The translations under genes and the position numbers were made by a program. Of a stretch of DNA of 64,000 bases, positions 34,254 to 42,720 are shown piece after piece; the first letter of the stretch is position 1, and each line of letters opens with the position of its first letter. The notes under the pieces are model-generated. The model was not told where the DNA came from, searched no databases, and saw nothing but the letters and a program-made list of their open reading frames with translations. The stretch is from an uncultured Oribacterium sp. (GTDB taxonomy: Bacteria > Bacillota > Clostridia > Lachnospirales > Lachnospiraceae), in assembly GCA_946413525.1 (NCBI GenBank), contig CAMKKZ010000014.1:18162-82161 (forward strand), read 5' to 3'.

Positions 34254-34303
34254 TCCTGTTTTCAACTTCGCTGTGACTTCCCTGTCCCAGCTATGTCCTG
34301 TTT
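34254..34303 (-). promoter_or_regulatory. Candidate CsrA binding motifs in the flagellin mRNA leader
   Basis: On the minus strand AAACAGGA occurs twice, at 34254-34261 as part of the Shine-Dalgarno AACAGGAGG, and at 34296-34303, 42 bp upstream. CsrA recognises A(N)GGA in hairpin loops, and in Bacillus two such sites occlude hag initiation. The presence of fliW and csrA in the window supports this. No RNA fold was computed. Confidence 0.55.
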
Positions 34304-34375
34304 CATGTGCACCTGATTGCAGGACAAGGTAATTTGTTAACTGAATGTACATAAAGATCCGTCTTTACATTTATT

Positions 34376-34402
34376 ATATCGGCTCTTGAAAACAGAATAT
34401 AA
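34376..34402 (-). promoter_or_regulatory. Candidate sigma-28 promoter for flagellin
   Basis: On the minus strand, GCCGATAT (34376-34383) is preceded 15 bases upstream by TTAT (34399-34402). It resembles the element before fliD. It predicts an untranslated leader of about 120 bases that contains both CsrA-like motifs. Confidence 0.65.
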
Positions 34403-34685
34403 GACATATAAACTTCTTTTTTTGAAAATTCATTGAAAAATTTACCTTGTTACGGTACATTATGTATGGCATTTTTCAAACTCATGATTAAGATAGTCAT
34501 AGAAGTGGGCAAACAAATTCGTCAAACCTGTATCAAACCTGACGCCGGATGGGTAGCGGAACAAAAAGACTTATGTAAATAGAAGTTCGTCAAACCCGCA
34601 TAGAACTTTGCTTTAGGGCTTGACGGGATGGGAAGGAAGCGGCAAAGGACCGTTCTGATCGGGAAGAAGCGGAGGGGATGGCTTC
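34403..34685. other. Divergent spacer between flagellin and a CgeB-like gene
   Basis: No gene is seen. The stretch has a short direct repeat, TTCGTCAAACC at about 34517 and 34585, and a GGTACATTATGTATGG near-palindrome at about 34454. Its left part is AT-rich. A promoter for the plus-strand genes probably lies here but was not resolved. Confidence 0.45.
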
Positions 34686-35858
34686 ATGCGGATAGTCGCG
34701 CATCGTTATGGCAGCATTTGTGAACCGGATTATATTGAAGCTTTTCGGCGCTTCGGCCTGGAAGTGGAAGAGGACTGCGATGAAATCAGGAGGAAGAATA
34801 TTCCTCCCGGGGAGAGAGTGGAAAGGCTGGGCAGGTTGATCCTGGAACATAAACCCATTTTCGTTTTTTCCATAAATTTTTTTCCTTACATTTCCGCAAT
34901 CTGCCAGCGCCTCTCAGTAATCTACGTTGCCTTGACGGTGGACTGCCCTGTTCCCGAAATCTATGATGTGCAGATCAGAAATCCCTGCAACCGGGTTTTT
35001 CTGTTTGATTACGCCCAATATCTTTCAGTTAAAGATGAAAATCCCGGAAATATTTTTCATCTCCCTCTGGGCTCGGCTGTCGACCGTTTTGACAAAGTGT
35101 TGGGGAATTTGACCGGATATCTTTATGATGTTTCCTTCGTAGGATCATTATATAATGAAAAGGATCCTTTCTTGAAGCTCTCCTTCCCGGATTATGAGAG
35201 GGGTTATTATGACGCGTTGATCCAAATGCAGGAAATGCTGCCCCCGGGCCAGACATTGGAGGAGCTTGTTTCATCAAGAGACGCGGATAATTTCAAAAAA
35301 GCGGATGATTCTTTTTATTCCAGCGCTGACAACGTGGAGAGTGTTCGGCAGATTGATGCCTTTATTGTCTGGGATTATTATATATGCCCGCATCTTACCT
35401 ACAGGGAACGTGTTCGGCTTCTCAATACGGCTGCCGCGAGGCTTGCGCCCCGGGAGCTCCATTTTTTCACCAGAAGCGATGTATCGGAGCTTCGGGGGGT
35501 CTTGTGCCATACGGAAGGCGCCGAGACCATGTATGAAATGCCCCGGATATTCCGTCAAAGCAAAGTCAATATACATCACACGGCCAGGGCAATCCGAAGC
35601 GGCCTTTCGCAAAGGATATGGGACGTATTGGGCTGCGGAGGTTTCCTGCTGACAAACCGGCAGCCGGAGCTGGACATGGAACTTGATGGAAAATGTTTTT
35701 CGGTTTATGATGACCCGGAGGATTTGTCAGACAAGGCATGTTATTACCTTTTGCATGAAGCGGAAAGGGAGACTATTGCCCGAAATGGTTATGAATATGT
35801 TAAAGACAGGCACTCTGTCCTTATGCGCGCTGCTGAAATAATCAAAAGGCTGCTCTGA
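34686..35858 (+). CDS. CgeB-like glycosyltransferase (DUF3880 plus GT-1-type C-domain)
   Basis: This 390-residue protein shares its whole layout with 44238 and 49105. The N-half has IFVFSINFFPYISAICQ, YVALTVDCPVPEIYD and a FLFDYAQY strand. The C-half has YDVSFVGSLYNEKDPF, the HHTARAIRSGLSQRIWDVLGCGGFLLTNRQPE acceptor motif and a terminal DRHSVLMRAAEII helix, as in spore-maturation CgeB and flagellin-glycosylation enzymes. The ATG at 34686 follows GGAGGGGATGG. Its stop overlaps the next gene's frame, so the two are probably translated together. Confidence 0.85.
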   Translation: MRIVAHRYGSICEPDYIEAFRRFGLEVEEDCDEIRRKNIPPGERVERLGRLILEHKPIFVFSINFFPYISAICQRLSVIYVALTVDCPVPEIYDVQIRNPCNRVFLFDYAQYLSVKDENPGNIFHLPLGSAVDRFDKVLGNLTGYLYDVSFVGSLYNEKDPFLKLSFPDYERGYYDALIQMQEMLPPGQTLEELVSSRDADNFKKADDSFYSSADNVESVRQIDAFIVWDYYICPHLTYRERVRLLNTAAARLAPRELHFFTRSDVSELRGVLCHTEGAETMYEMPRIFRQSKVNIHHTARAIRSGLSQRIWDVLGCGGFLLTNRQPELDMELDGKCFSVYDDPEDLSDKACYYLLHEAERETIARNGYEYVKDRHSVLMRAAEIIKRLL

Positions 35859-35884
35859 TGGATACAGCCGCGGGGAGGGCGGGA

Positions 35885-37879
35885 ATGTTTGCGGATGATT
35901 ATTTTGAGGATGAAGTGAGGGATGGCTTTTATGTACCTGCCATCATGAAAAGAAGCTGGGCCGCCATGCTGGAGCTCCTGTCCATGATTGCCGAGCTTTG
36001 CGATAAGCATTCCATAAAGTGGTATGCGGCTTACGGGACGTTGCTTGGGGCGGCGCGTCATGGGGGCTTCATTCCCTGGGATGATGACCTGGATATCTGC
36101 ATGCTGAGAGAGGATTTTGAGCTTTTTTTGAATTATGCAAGGGAAGAACTGTCCGGATGTTACATTGCCAATAGTTTTTCTGATGAAAAAGGGACTTTCC
36201 TCGCCCCGTGCGTTACGGTGAGAAATAGCCTCACCCCTCTCTTCAGGGAGCCGAATACTCTTTCCCGATATCATGGCTTCCCTTACCCGGTCTTTGTGGA
36301 TGTATTCCCCTATGACAATCTGTCCAGGAATCCGGAGCGGGAGCGTCTCCGGGATCATATCTGGCTTGACTTGAATGACATAGCGTCCTTTTTGGCAAAA
36401 GGGGAATTTTCCGAACGGGATATTGAGTCGGCCTTGAGCCGGTCGGAATCTGTTTTGGGGATTCATAACATGAACCGGGGATTGCCCATCCGGGAGCGGA
36501 TTGTCAGGCTGGACAGGGAAGCGTCAGCACTGTTTCGGGGGGAGGCGGCAGATTATGTGGGAAACGTGGGCTTATATGCCATCCTGGGGGCAAAGTACCC
36601 GAAATCGGCCTTTTCAGAAACGATAATGCTGCCTTTTGAGGGTATGAGCATGAGGGTGCCCGCGGCCTATGAGGAGGTACTCAGGGCGTGTTACGGCAAT
36701 TGGAGGAAGAAGGTCCGCGGGGGGACGGCCCACGGCTACCCTTTTTTCAAGGACATGGCCAGCTCGATTGAAGCTATTTCTAGTCCATCGCATCTTTTCC
36801 CGATGAAGATTAACGAAGATATGCTGCGAAATAAAGGGCAGACGGACTGCCTGCCTGCCCAATTCCGGGCGGGACGGCATCTTGGAGAGTGGCAGGAAAT
36901 TCTGTCCCGCATCCCTGCCCTTATTTCCTATATGGGCGCGGAGGAAATCCTGGGACTGCTGAAAAAGCTGCAGGATGACGTTGTCCATACAGGGACCCTT
37001 CTGGAAAAGTCTGGGGCGGAACAGATGGGGACTGCCGTTTCCATGCTGGAATCATTTTGCGAATCTGTTTACAGGGCTTACCTTTTCTTCTCATCCGGGA
37101 GCCGCGGGGATGGAAGGGATATTGTTTCGCAGGATGAGTTTTCCAATGCGTCCGCCACGATCTCTTCATTAAAAGATGAATTGAAAAAGATTGTCGATTT
37201 CATTTTGTCAAGTAATGGCACGCGCCGGGAAGTGGCGTTCTTTCCACGAAGGGCTCGTGATTGGAAAGCCATGGAAAGCATCTGGAAAGCTGCAAAGGAG
37301 GATCCGGAATGGAATGTTTCCGTAGTCCCTGTTCCCTGGCGGTACCGGGACGGGAACGGGGAGACAGCGGGAGAGACATACTATGAGGGAGGGGAGTTCC
37401 CGGACTACGTGCCCATTGTCCCTTTTCAGGATTATGATGTCGCGGCACGCTGCCCGGACATTGTGATTATCCAGATTCCTTATGATGAATATAATAACGC
37501 CATGAGCATTCATCCCGATTTTTATGCCAGGGAGCTGAGAAAGCATACGCGGCGCCTCGTCTATATCCCCTGGTTTGTGACGGATGAATTTGACGCTGGA
37601 AAGAAGATGGACCCGGCGGACTATACAATGCTTTATTATGCCTTGACGCCGGGGGTGGTCTTTTCCGATTTAATTATTGTCCAGTCTGAAAAGATGAAGG
37701 AAACGTATGTCCGGAAGCTTACGGAGATGGCGGGGGAAGGGACGGAGGGCGTTTGGAAGGAAAAAATCCAGGGCCTTGGTTCTCCGGTCATGGAGGCTCC
37801 TCCGGGAGAAGGCTATGGCTATGGGGAGATTCGGAAGTCCGCGTTATGGGAGACGATTTCAAAGTATTCAGGTTTATAG
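35885..37879 (+). CDS. LicD-family protein fused to a glycerophosphotransferase-like C-domain
   Basis: Residues ~25-290 are LicD-like: SIKWYAAYGTLLGAARHGGFIPWDDDLDICMLREDFELF is the LicD nucleotidyltransferase-type core with the DDD..D metal motif. Residues ~450-600 (FFPRRARDWKAMESIWKAAK, PVPWRYRDG, PDIVIIQIPYDEYNN, LVYIPWFVTDEF) resemble a region often found in Lachnospiraceae CDP-glycerol glycerophosphotransferase-type proteins. LicD proteins move phosphocholine or similar groups onto glycans. ATG 35885 follows GGGGAGGG and aligns with the N-terminus of the paralogue at 38261; an upstream ATG at 35858 overlaps the previous stop. It probably decorates the flagellin glycan or wall polymer. 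Confidence 0.8.
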   Translation: MFADDYFEDEVRDGFYVPAIMKRSWAAMLELLSMIAELCDKHSIKWYAAYGTLLGAARHGGFIPWDDDLDICMLREDFELFLNYAREELSGCYIANSFSDEKGTFLAPCVTVRNSLTPLFREPNTLSRYHGFPYPVFVDVFPYDNLSRNPERERLRDHIWLDLNDIASFLAKGEFSERDIESALSRSESVLGIHNMNRGLPIRERIVRLDREASALFRGEAADYVGNVGLYAILGAKYPKSAFSETIMLPFEGMSMRVPAAYEEVLRACYGNWRKKVRGGTAHGYPFFKDMASSIEAISSPSHLFPMKINEDMLRNKGQTDCLPAQFRAGRHLGEWQEILSRIPALISYMGAEEILGLLKKLQDDVVHTGTLLEKSGAEQMGTAVSMLESFCESVYRAYLFFSSGSRGDGRDIVSQDEFSNASATISSLKDELKKIVDFILSSNGTRREVAFFPRRARDWKAMESIWKAAKEDPEWNVSVVPVPWRYRDGNGETAGETYYEGGEFPDYVPIVPFQDYDVAARCPDIVIIQIPYDEYNNAMSIHPDFYARELRKHTRRLVYIPWFVTDEFDAGKKMDPADYTMLYYALTPGVVFSDLIIVQSEKMKETYVRKLTEMAGEGTEGVWKEKIQGLGSPVMEAPPGEGYGYGEIRKSALWETISKYSGL

Positions 37880-37881
37880 TT

Positions 37882-37995
37882 AGGGAAATGCTGATTTAAG
37901 CGTTTCCGGCGCCGAAAACGCACCGCCCAGCGGCAAATTTCCTTTGCGTTTTCGTGTGCATCATAGGGAAATGCTGATTCAATCAGCATTTCCCT
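37882..37995. repeat. R4 MITE-like element, 114 bp
   Basis: It is bounded by terminal inverted repeats AGGGAAATGCTGATT and AATCAGCATTTCCCT. The inside has CGCCGAAAACGC..CAAATTTCCTTTGCGTTTTCG. A second copy of the same length and order is at 63831-63944. No gene is encoded. Confidence 0.8.
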
Positions 37996-38041
37996 GGCTT
38001 TTCGCATGCATGGCTGACTGAATAACTGTGGTAATTTTCCA

Positions 38042-38219
38042 GATCAAAGTGGTTTTTCCCGCTCTGATTATGTGAGAAGCCGATGCGGCACTACAGCAGC
38101 AAGGCTTTGGAATCAAAGTGGTTTTTGCCGCTCTGATTATATGATAAACCGATGTGGCACTGCAGCAGCAAGGCTTTCGGATCAGAGTGGTTTTTTGCCG
38201 CTCTGATTATGTGAGAAGC
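38042..38219 (-). repeat. R1 repeat array, three tandem copies on the minus strand
   Basis: Units start at 38042, 38111 and 38180, exactly 69 bp apart. Each begins GATCAAAGTGG or GATCAGAGTGG, TTTTT, then CCGCTCTGATTA, i.e. the R1 hairpin in reverse, followed by GCACTACAGCAGCAAGGC-type sequence. It lies between the two LicD-fusion genes. Confidence 0.85.
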
Positions 38220-38260
38220 TGATGCGCTGTCGCGTTGGCAAGGCTTCGCAAGGGGGAAAA

Positions 38261-40303
38261 ATGCGTTTTTCTGAAGACTGGTTTGAGGATGAGGTGAGAG
38301 AGGGCTTTTATGTTCCTGGCATAATCAAGCGGTACTGGGCCGCTGCCCTGGAAATTCTGGAAATCATCGATGGAATCTGTCGGAAGCATAACATCCGTTG
38401 GTTTGCCATGTATGGGACGCTTCTGGGCGCGGCGCGCCATCAGGGCTTTGTTCCATGGGACGACGATGTGGACGTTTGCATGCTGCGAGAGGATTTTGAC
38501 AGCTTTCTCGCGGCGGCAAAGGATGAACTGCCGGAAGGCTTTTCCATAGAGAGCTTTGCCACGGACAGGGACGAAACGGTCAATGGCTTTTCGCCGGGGG
38601 TTTCCATAAGGAATTATCCGAGATTATATCATAGCGAGCCGGAGGTTCTCAGGCAGTTTCATGGCTTCCCTTATCAGGCTTTGATCGACGTGTTCCCTTT
38701 GGACAATATCAGCCCTGATACTAAGCGGGAAAACTACAGGGACATCATCTGGATTGAGATTAATGAAATCGCCCGCATGTATACAGGCCATGAATTTTCC
38801 GAGGATATGGAGGACGCGATCAGCCGGGTGGAAGGGATTCTGAATGTTTCGGAGGATGGGGCAGAACAGGGGCTTTCTTTCCGGGAAAGGCTGCAGAGGC
38901 TCCAAATGAAGGCCTGCACTCTTTTTCAAAATGAGAAAACCGGGATTGTGGGAAATGTGCCGAACTTCATCTCCTACAACGCCTCTTTCCCCATTGAGTT
39001 TTTCAGTCAGACGGATCGCCTTCCTTTCGAACAGTTCAGTATTCCGGTCCCGTGGAAATACAGGGGGGTATTGCGTAGGATTTATGGCAACTGGGAATTA
39101 AAGACAAGGGGCGGGACGATACATTCCTATCCTTATTTTTCCATCGCTTCCGAGAGGCTGGGCAAACATATGAGGCCTTCCCATTTATTTCCTTATGAGA
39201 TTAAAGGGGAAGATATAAAAAAGAGCCTGGAAGCCCAAAAGCTTCTTTCACCGGCAGAATGGGCCAGGTCATCCCTTTCCGCGCTGAAGTCCGCCGTCCT
39301 GTCCCTTTCCGCAGCTTTTTCATCTCTTGAAAAGGCTGCGGCCGCGGAGATGCTGGCTGATTTTCAGCAGGTGGCGGTTGGCATTGGCACGGGCCTGGAA
39401 CAGTCCGGTCTGGAAGAGGCTCCGGGCCTGGTTTCCATGCTGGAAACGTTTGCCGATCATCTCTATCAGCTTTATGAATACATAGCGGCTGACAATTCCG
39501 CCGCGGAGAAGGAAACCGTCCGGGCCCATGGAGCTGATGATGGCGGGCCGACCATGCTTGCCGTCCTGCGGGAAGACCTGGATTCGATGCTGGAATTTGC
39601 CGGGACTAGGCTTTGGAAGAAAAAGGAAGTAGTGTTCCTGCCTCGCAGGGCTTCTGACTGGGCGGCCATGGAAAGCGTCTTCAGCGCGGCCATGGAGGAT
39701 GAGGAATGGAAGGTTTCGGTCATCCCCGTCCCATGGTATTACCGGGATGTGGATGGAACAATGCTGCAGGAACAATGGTACGATGGGGGGCTTTTTCCGG
39801 ATTATGTCCCCATTACCGGATACAGGGATTATGCCTTTTCTCTGAGGCATCCGGATGTGATTATTACTCAAAACCCCTATGATGAATATAATAATTCCAT
39901 GAGCGTCCATCCGGCCTTTTACATAAGGGAGCTACGGAAGCATACGGAATGCCTTGTATATATCCCGTGGTTTGTGACGGAGGAATTAGACGGGAGGCAG
40001 AAGAATGACCCGGCTGCGCGCAATGCGGTTTATTACGTGACGACGCCGGGAGTCGTATTCTCCGATCTGGTTATTGTACAGTCTGATAATATGAAAAAAT
40101 TTTATGTAGATGTGCTGTCGGAAGCAGCCGGGGAGGAAAGCCGGAGCTTATGGGAGGAAAAGGTTCAGGGGCTGGGCTCTCCCCTTTCTGACAAGGAGGG
40201 GGGAGGGCGCGCTTATGGAAACGCTGTCGCATCATCTCTGTGGGAGGCGATTCGAAAGAAGGCAGAGGACGGGAAGAGCAGGGAGGGGAAGGCTGATATA
40301 TAG
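38261..40303 (+). CDS. LicD-family fusion protein, paralogue of 35885
   Basis: This 680-residue protein parallels the previous gene along its whole length: RWFAMYGTLLGAARHQGFVPWDDDVDVCMLREDFDSF (LicD core with DDD..D) and a C-half with FLPRRASDWAAMESVFSAAM, YYRDVDG, PDVIITQNPYDEYNNS and LVYIPWFVTEEL. The two differ in the linker (about 340-440). Start ATG 38261 follows AGGGGGAAAA; an upstream frame to 38222 is read through an R1 repeat and is rejected. The duplication, separated by R4 and R1 elements, suggests recent tandem expansion followed by divergence. Confidence 0.8.
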   Translation: MRFSEDWFEDEVREGFYVPGIIKRYWAAALEILEIIDGICRKHNIRWFAMYGTLLGAARHQGFVPWDDDVDVCMLREDFDSFLAAAKDELPEGFSIESFATDRDETVNGFSPGVSIRNYPRLYHSEPEVLRQFHGFPYQALIDVFPLDNISPDTKRENYRDIIWIEINEIARMYTGHEFSEDMEDAISRVEGILNVSEDGAEQGLSFRERLQRLQMKACTLFQNEKTGIVGNVPNFISYNASFPIEFFSQTDRLPFEQFSIPVPWKYRGVLRRIYGNWELKTRGGTIHSYPYFSIASERLGKHMRPSHLFPYEIKGEDIKKSLEAQKLLSPAEWARSSLSALKSAVLSLSAAFSSLEKAAAAEMLADFQQVAVGIGTGLEQSGLEEAPGLVSMLETFADHLYQLYEYIAADNSAAEKETVRAHGADDGGPTMLAVLREDLDSMLEFAGTRLWKKKEVVFLPRRASDWAAMESVFSAAMEDEEWKVSVIPVPWYYRDVDGTMLQEQWYDGGLFPDYVPITGYRDYAFSLRHPDVIITQNPYDEYNNSMSVHPAFYIRELRKHTECLVYIPWFVTEELDGRQKNDPAARNAVYYVTTPGVVFSDLVIVQSDNMKKFYVDVLSEAAGEESRSLWEEKVQGLGSPLSDKEGGGRAYGNAVASSLWEAIRKKAEDGKSREGKADI

Positions 40304-40326
40304 AGAGAAGGATGGCATAGAAAAGG

Positions 40327-42711
40327 ATGGAATTAAAGAAAAAACTTGCGGCGAGGGAATATGACACGCTGGTCGTAACCACGGCGGAGGATTTCCGGCG
40401 CCTTGCCATGCACCACCACAGGCTTTGGGAACACCTTGAGAGCAGGAAGCTGATCTTTGTCGGAAATAAGGATGTGGGAAGCCTGCTGGAGAAGGCGGGA
40501 TATCCGGAAAACGTGCTATTCCTCGATGAAAATGACATTATCCCTTTTTCCGATGTGGCGGCCGTGATGACGGAATGCCTGAGGGAAAGAGGGGAACTGG
40601 CGGGCCGTGAGGCACCCAGGGGCGTCGTGGGCTGGTATTACCAGCAGTTTCTGAAGATGCAGTATTCAAGGATCTGTCAGGATGATTATTATATGAGCTG
40701 GGACGGGGATACGGTTCCCTGCGTGGATATTTCCATGTTTGACCCGAAAAGCGACCGTCCTTTTATGGACTTAAAGAATGAATATGATGAGAATTTTTTC
40801 ATTACGATGAAAAGGCTGCTGCCGGACCTTAAAAAGATCATCAGGAAAAGCTGCATTTCCGAGCATATGCTTTTTCATTGCGGCATTATGAGAAGCATGC
40901 TGGCAGACATTGAAAAAAACGGGAATTTCAAGGGTGATGTTTTCTGGGAAAAGATACTTCGTTCTATTCCAAAGCTCAGGGACGCCTGCTTCAGTGAATT
41001 TGAGACCTATGGGTCTTACGCGGCGCTGCATTATCCTTCGCAATATCTATTCAGGAACTGGCATTCCTTCCGGAGATGCGGCATTTTTTTCGACCCGTCG
41101 GATACAGGGGACGGAGATTTCATCTGGTTTGGGAAGGATTTCGAGGCGGTTTCTTTTGAAAAGATTGACAAGCCGGACTGGATGACAGAGAACATTTTCA
41201 GGAATCCTAAATTCCGAAGCCGTTTGTCCGCAAGGAAAATGGTGGAGATCGTGCAGAAGGATTTTGGATTTTATCACCAGGAGGAATGGGAGGACGGGCC
41301 GGATCAGGATCCGATTTCCCTTTCAGGCGCTTCGCCATGTCAGAACGCAGAGCAGTTAAACCCTGCTCTGATAGATGAGCTGATTTCCCCTTCAGGCGCT
41401 TCGTTGTGTCAGAATTCAGAGCGGCCAAACCCCACTGTGATAGATGAGTGGAGGGAATATGAGCTTCTGGGGGATGCCCGCGCCCCGGAAAACCCGGATC
41501 ACGCGTTTCTATGCTATGAAAACGCGGAATTCCTCTGTACGGATTCGGCTGAAAAAGAAAGGCTCCGGGCGAGAAAAGCCGCGCTGCTACAGTCCGGCCT
41601 CGCGCATGTACGGCATGTCACCATCGTTATCGTAACACGCAATGAACATTATATGACGGAGAAGTGCGTCGAGAGCATCCGTGCCTACTGCAGCCCGGAC
41701 GCGTATGGCATCCTGGTACTGGACAATGCCTCGGATGATGGCACGGCGGAATGGCTGAAAGCGCAGGGGGACATAGGGCTTTTGCTGAGTGATGAGAACA
41801 TGGGTTATGTCCGGGGCTTAAACGAGGCATTATCCTATGTGCCGGAGGGGGATGATGTCCTGCTTCTTCATCAGGACGCGCGGATGGCTCCAAACGCCCT
41901 TTTCTGGCTCCGCATGGGGCTGTATGAAGATTCCGGCGTAGGCGCGGCGGGCTGCGTTTCCAATTACGCGCCGATAGACCAGCTCGCGGGGCCGTTTTTC
42001 CCGTTGCCGGCAGAGTACCTTGCGTATGGAAGGGAGAGAAATGTGCCGATGGAGGGGGCACATGAAGAAAAGGCAAAGCTTTCCGGCTTCGCGCTGCTGC
42101 TTCGAAGGGACGCGCTCGACCGGGTGGGCGGCCGGCTGGATGAGGCCTTTTCCCCGGCCTATCTTGAGGACGACGACCTTTGCATGCGCCTCCGGAAAGC
42201 CGGGTTCCGCCTGCTCTGCTGTCATAACAGTTTTGTTTATCATGCGGGGCTGGGAGGCTACCTTTCTTCGAATGACGCATCGGGGCTTGAAAAAAAGAAC
42301 TCGGAAACATTTCTTCGTAAGTGGGGAGGCTTCATATACGCCATGACAGAGGAGGAAGCCCGCTTTCTCCCGAGGATCGAGAGGGGAAGGCATGAGTCCT
42401 TCCGCTTTCTATACCTGGGAGCCGGGAGCGGCGCCATGCTGGACAGGGTGAAACGGCTGTTTCCCCATGCCATCCTTTTCGGCACGGAAGAGGACAAGGG
42501 GGCTGCTTCCCAGTCCGCGTCCGTACCGCTGACCTGTCTGAACTGGAAAAGCGAAGCGCTTCCTTTTCCTGAGCGCTATTTTGATTATATTATCGTTAAT
42601 GAGAAGCGAAGCGGTGGCACTCTCTCCCTTGCTTCTCTTCGGAATTTACTGGATCATTACCTTCGCGAAGATGGGGTTTTGTTGAAGCTTGCGGCTGTCA
42701 GGGGAGGATGA
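40327..42711 (+). CDS. DUF6492-GT2-methyltransferase-like fusion protein
   Basis: This 794-residue protein is tripartite. Residues ~10-310 resemble DUF6492 (WYYQQFLKMQYSRI, DDYYMSWDGDTVPCVDISMF, ISEHMLFHC). Residues ~329-374 are encoded by two R1 copies (SPCQNAEQ..LIDE; LCQNSERPNPTVIDEW). Residues ~375-430 carry an AFLCYENAEFLC module, then a GT2 domain (VTIVIVTRNEHYMTEKCVES; LLHQDARMAPNALFWL, with HQD in place of DxD; AYLEDDDLCMRLRKAGF). Residues ~690-790 look like a methyltransferase remnant (FLYLGAGSGAMLDRVKRLFP). RBS AGAGAAGGA. Paralogue at 59653. Likely a bifunctional glycan-synthesis enzyme. Confidence 0.75.
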   Translation: MELKKKLAAREYDTLVVTTAEDFRRLAMHHHRLWEHLESRKLIFVGNKDVGSLLEKAGYPENVLFLDENDIIPFSDVAAVMTECLRERGELAGREAPRGVVGWYYQQFLKMQYSRICQDDYYMSWDGDTVPCVDISMFDPKSDRPFMDLKNEYDENFFITMKRLLPDLKKIIRKSCISEHMLFHCGIMRSMLADIEKNGNFKGDVFWEKILRSIPKLRDACFSEFETYGSYAALHYPSQYLFRNWHSFRRCGIFFDPSDTGDGDFIWFGKDFEAVSFEKIDKPDWMTENIFRNPKFRSRLSARKMVEIVQKDFGFYHQEEWEDGPDQDPISLSGASPCQNAEQLNPALIDELISPSGASLCQNSERPNPTVIDEWREYELLGDARAPENPDHAFLCYENAEFLCTDSAEKERLRARKAALLQSGLAHVRHVTIVIVTRNEHYMTEKCVESIRAYCSPDAYGILVLDNASDDGTAEWLKAQGDIGLLLSDENMGYVRGLNEALSYVPEGDDVLLLHQDARMAPNALFWLRMGLYEDSGVGAAGCVSNYAPIDQLAGPFFPLPAEYLAYGRERNVPMEGAHEEKAKLSGFALLLRRDALDRVGGRLDEAFSPAYLEDDDLCMRLRKAGFRLLCCHNSFVYHAGLGGYLSSNDASGLEKKNSETFLRKWGGFIYAMTEEEARFLPRIERGRHESFRFLYLGAGSGAMLDRVKRLFPHAILFGTEEDKGAASQSASVPLTCLNWKSEALPFPERYFDYIIVNEKRSGGTLSLASLRNLLDHYLREDGVLLKLAAVRGG
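41311..41448 (+). repeat. R1 repeat, two in-frame copies in a glycosyltransferase gene
   Basis: Units 41311-41379 and 41380-41448 are each 69 bp (23 codons), so frame is kept. Each codes ISxSGASxCQN..x..NPxxIDE. The pairing arms are visible as GCAGAG / CTCTGA and CAGAGCGG / CCACTGTGA. Confidence 0.85.
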
Positions 42712-42720
42712 TTTGAAAAA

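Noticed and set aside
38042..38219. Possible CRISPR array (three evenly spaced repeats)
   Set aside because: The whole 69-bp unit is conserved, with no unique spacers, and no cas gene is present.
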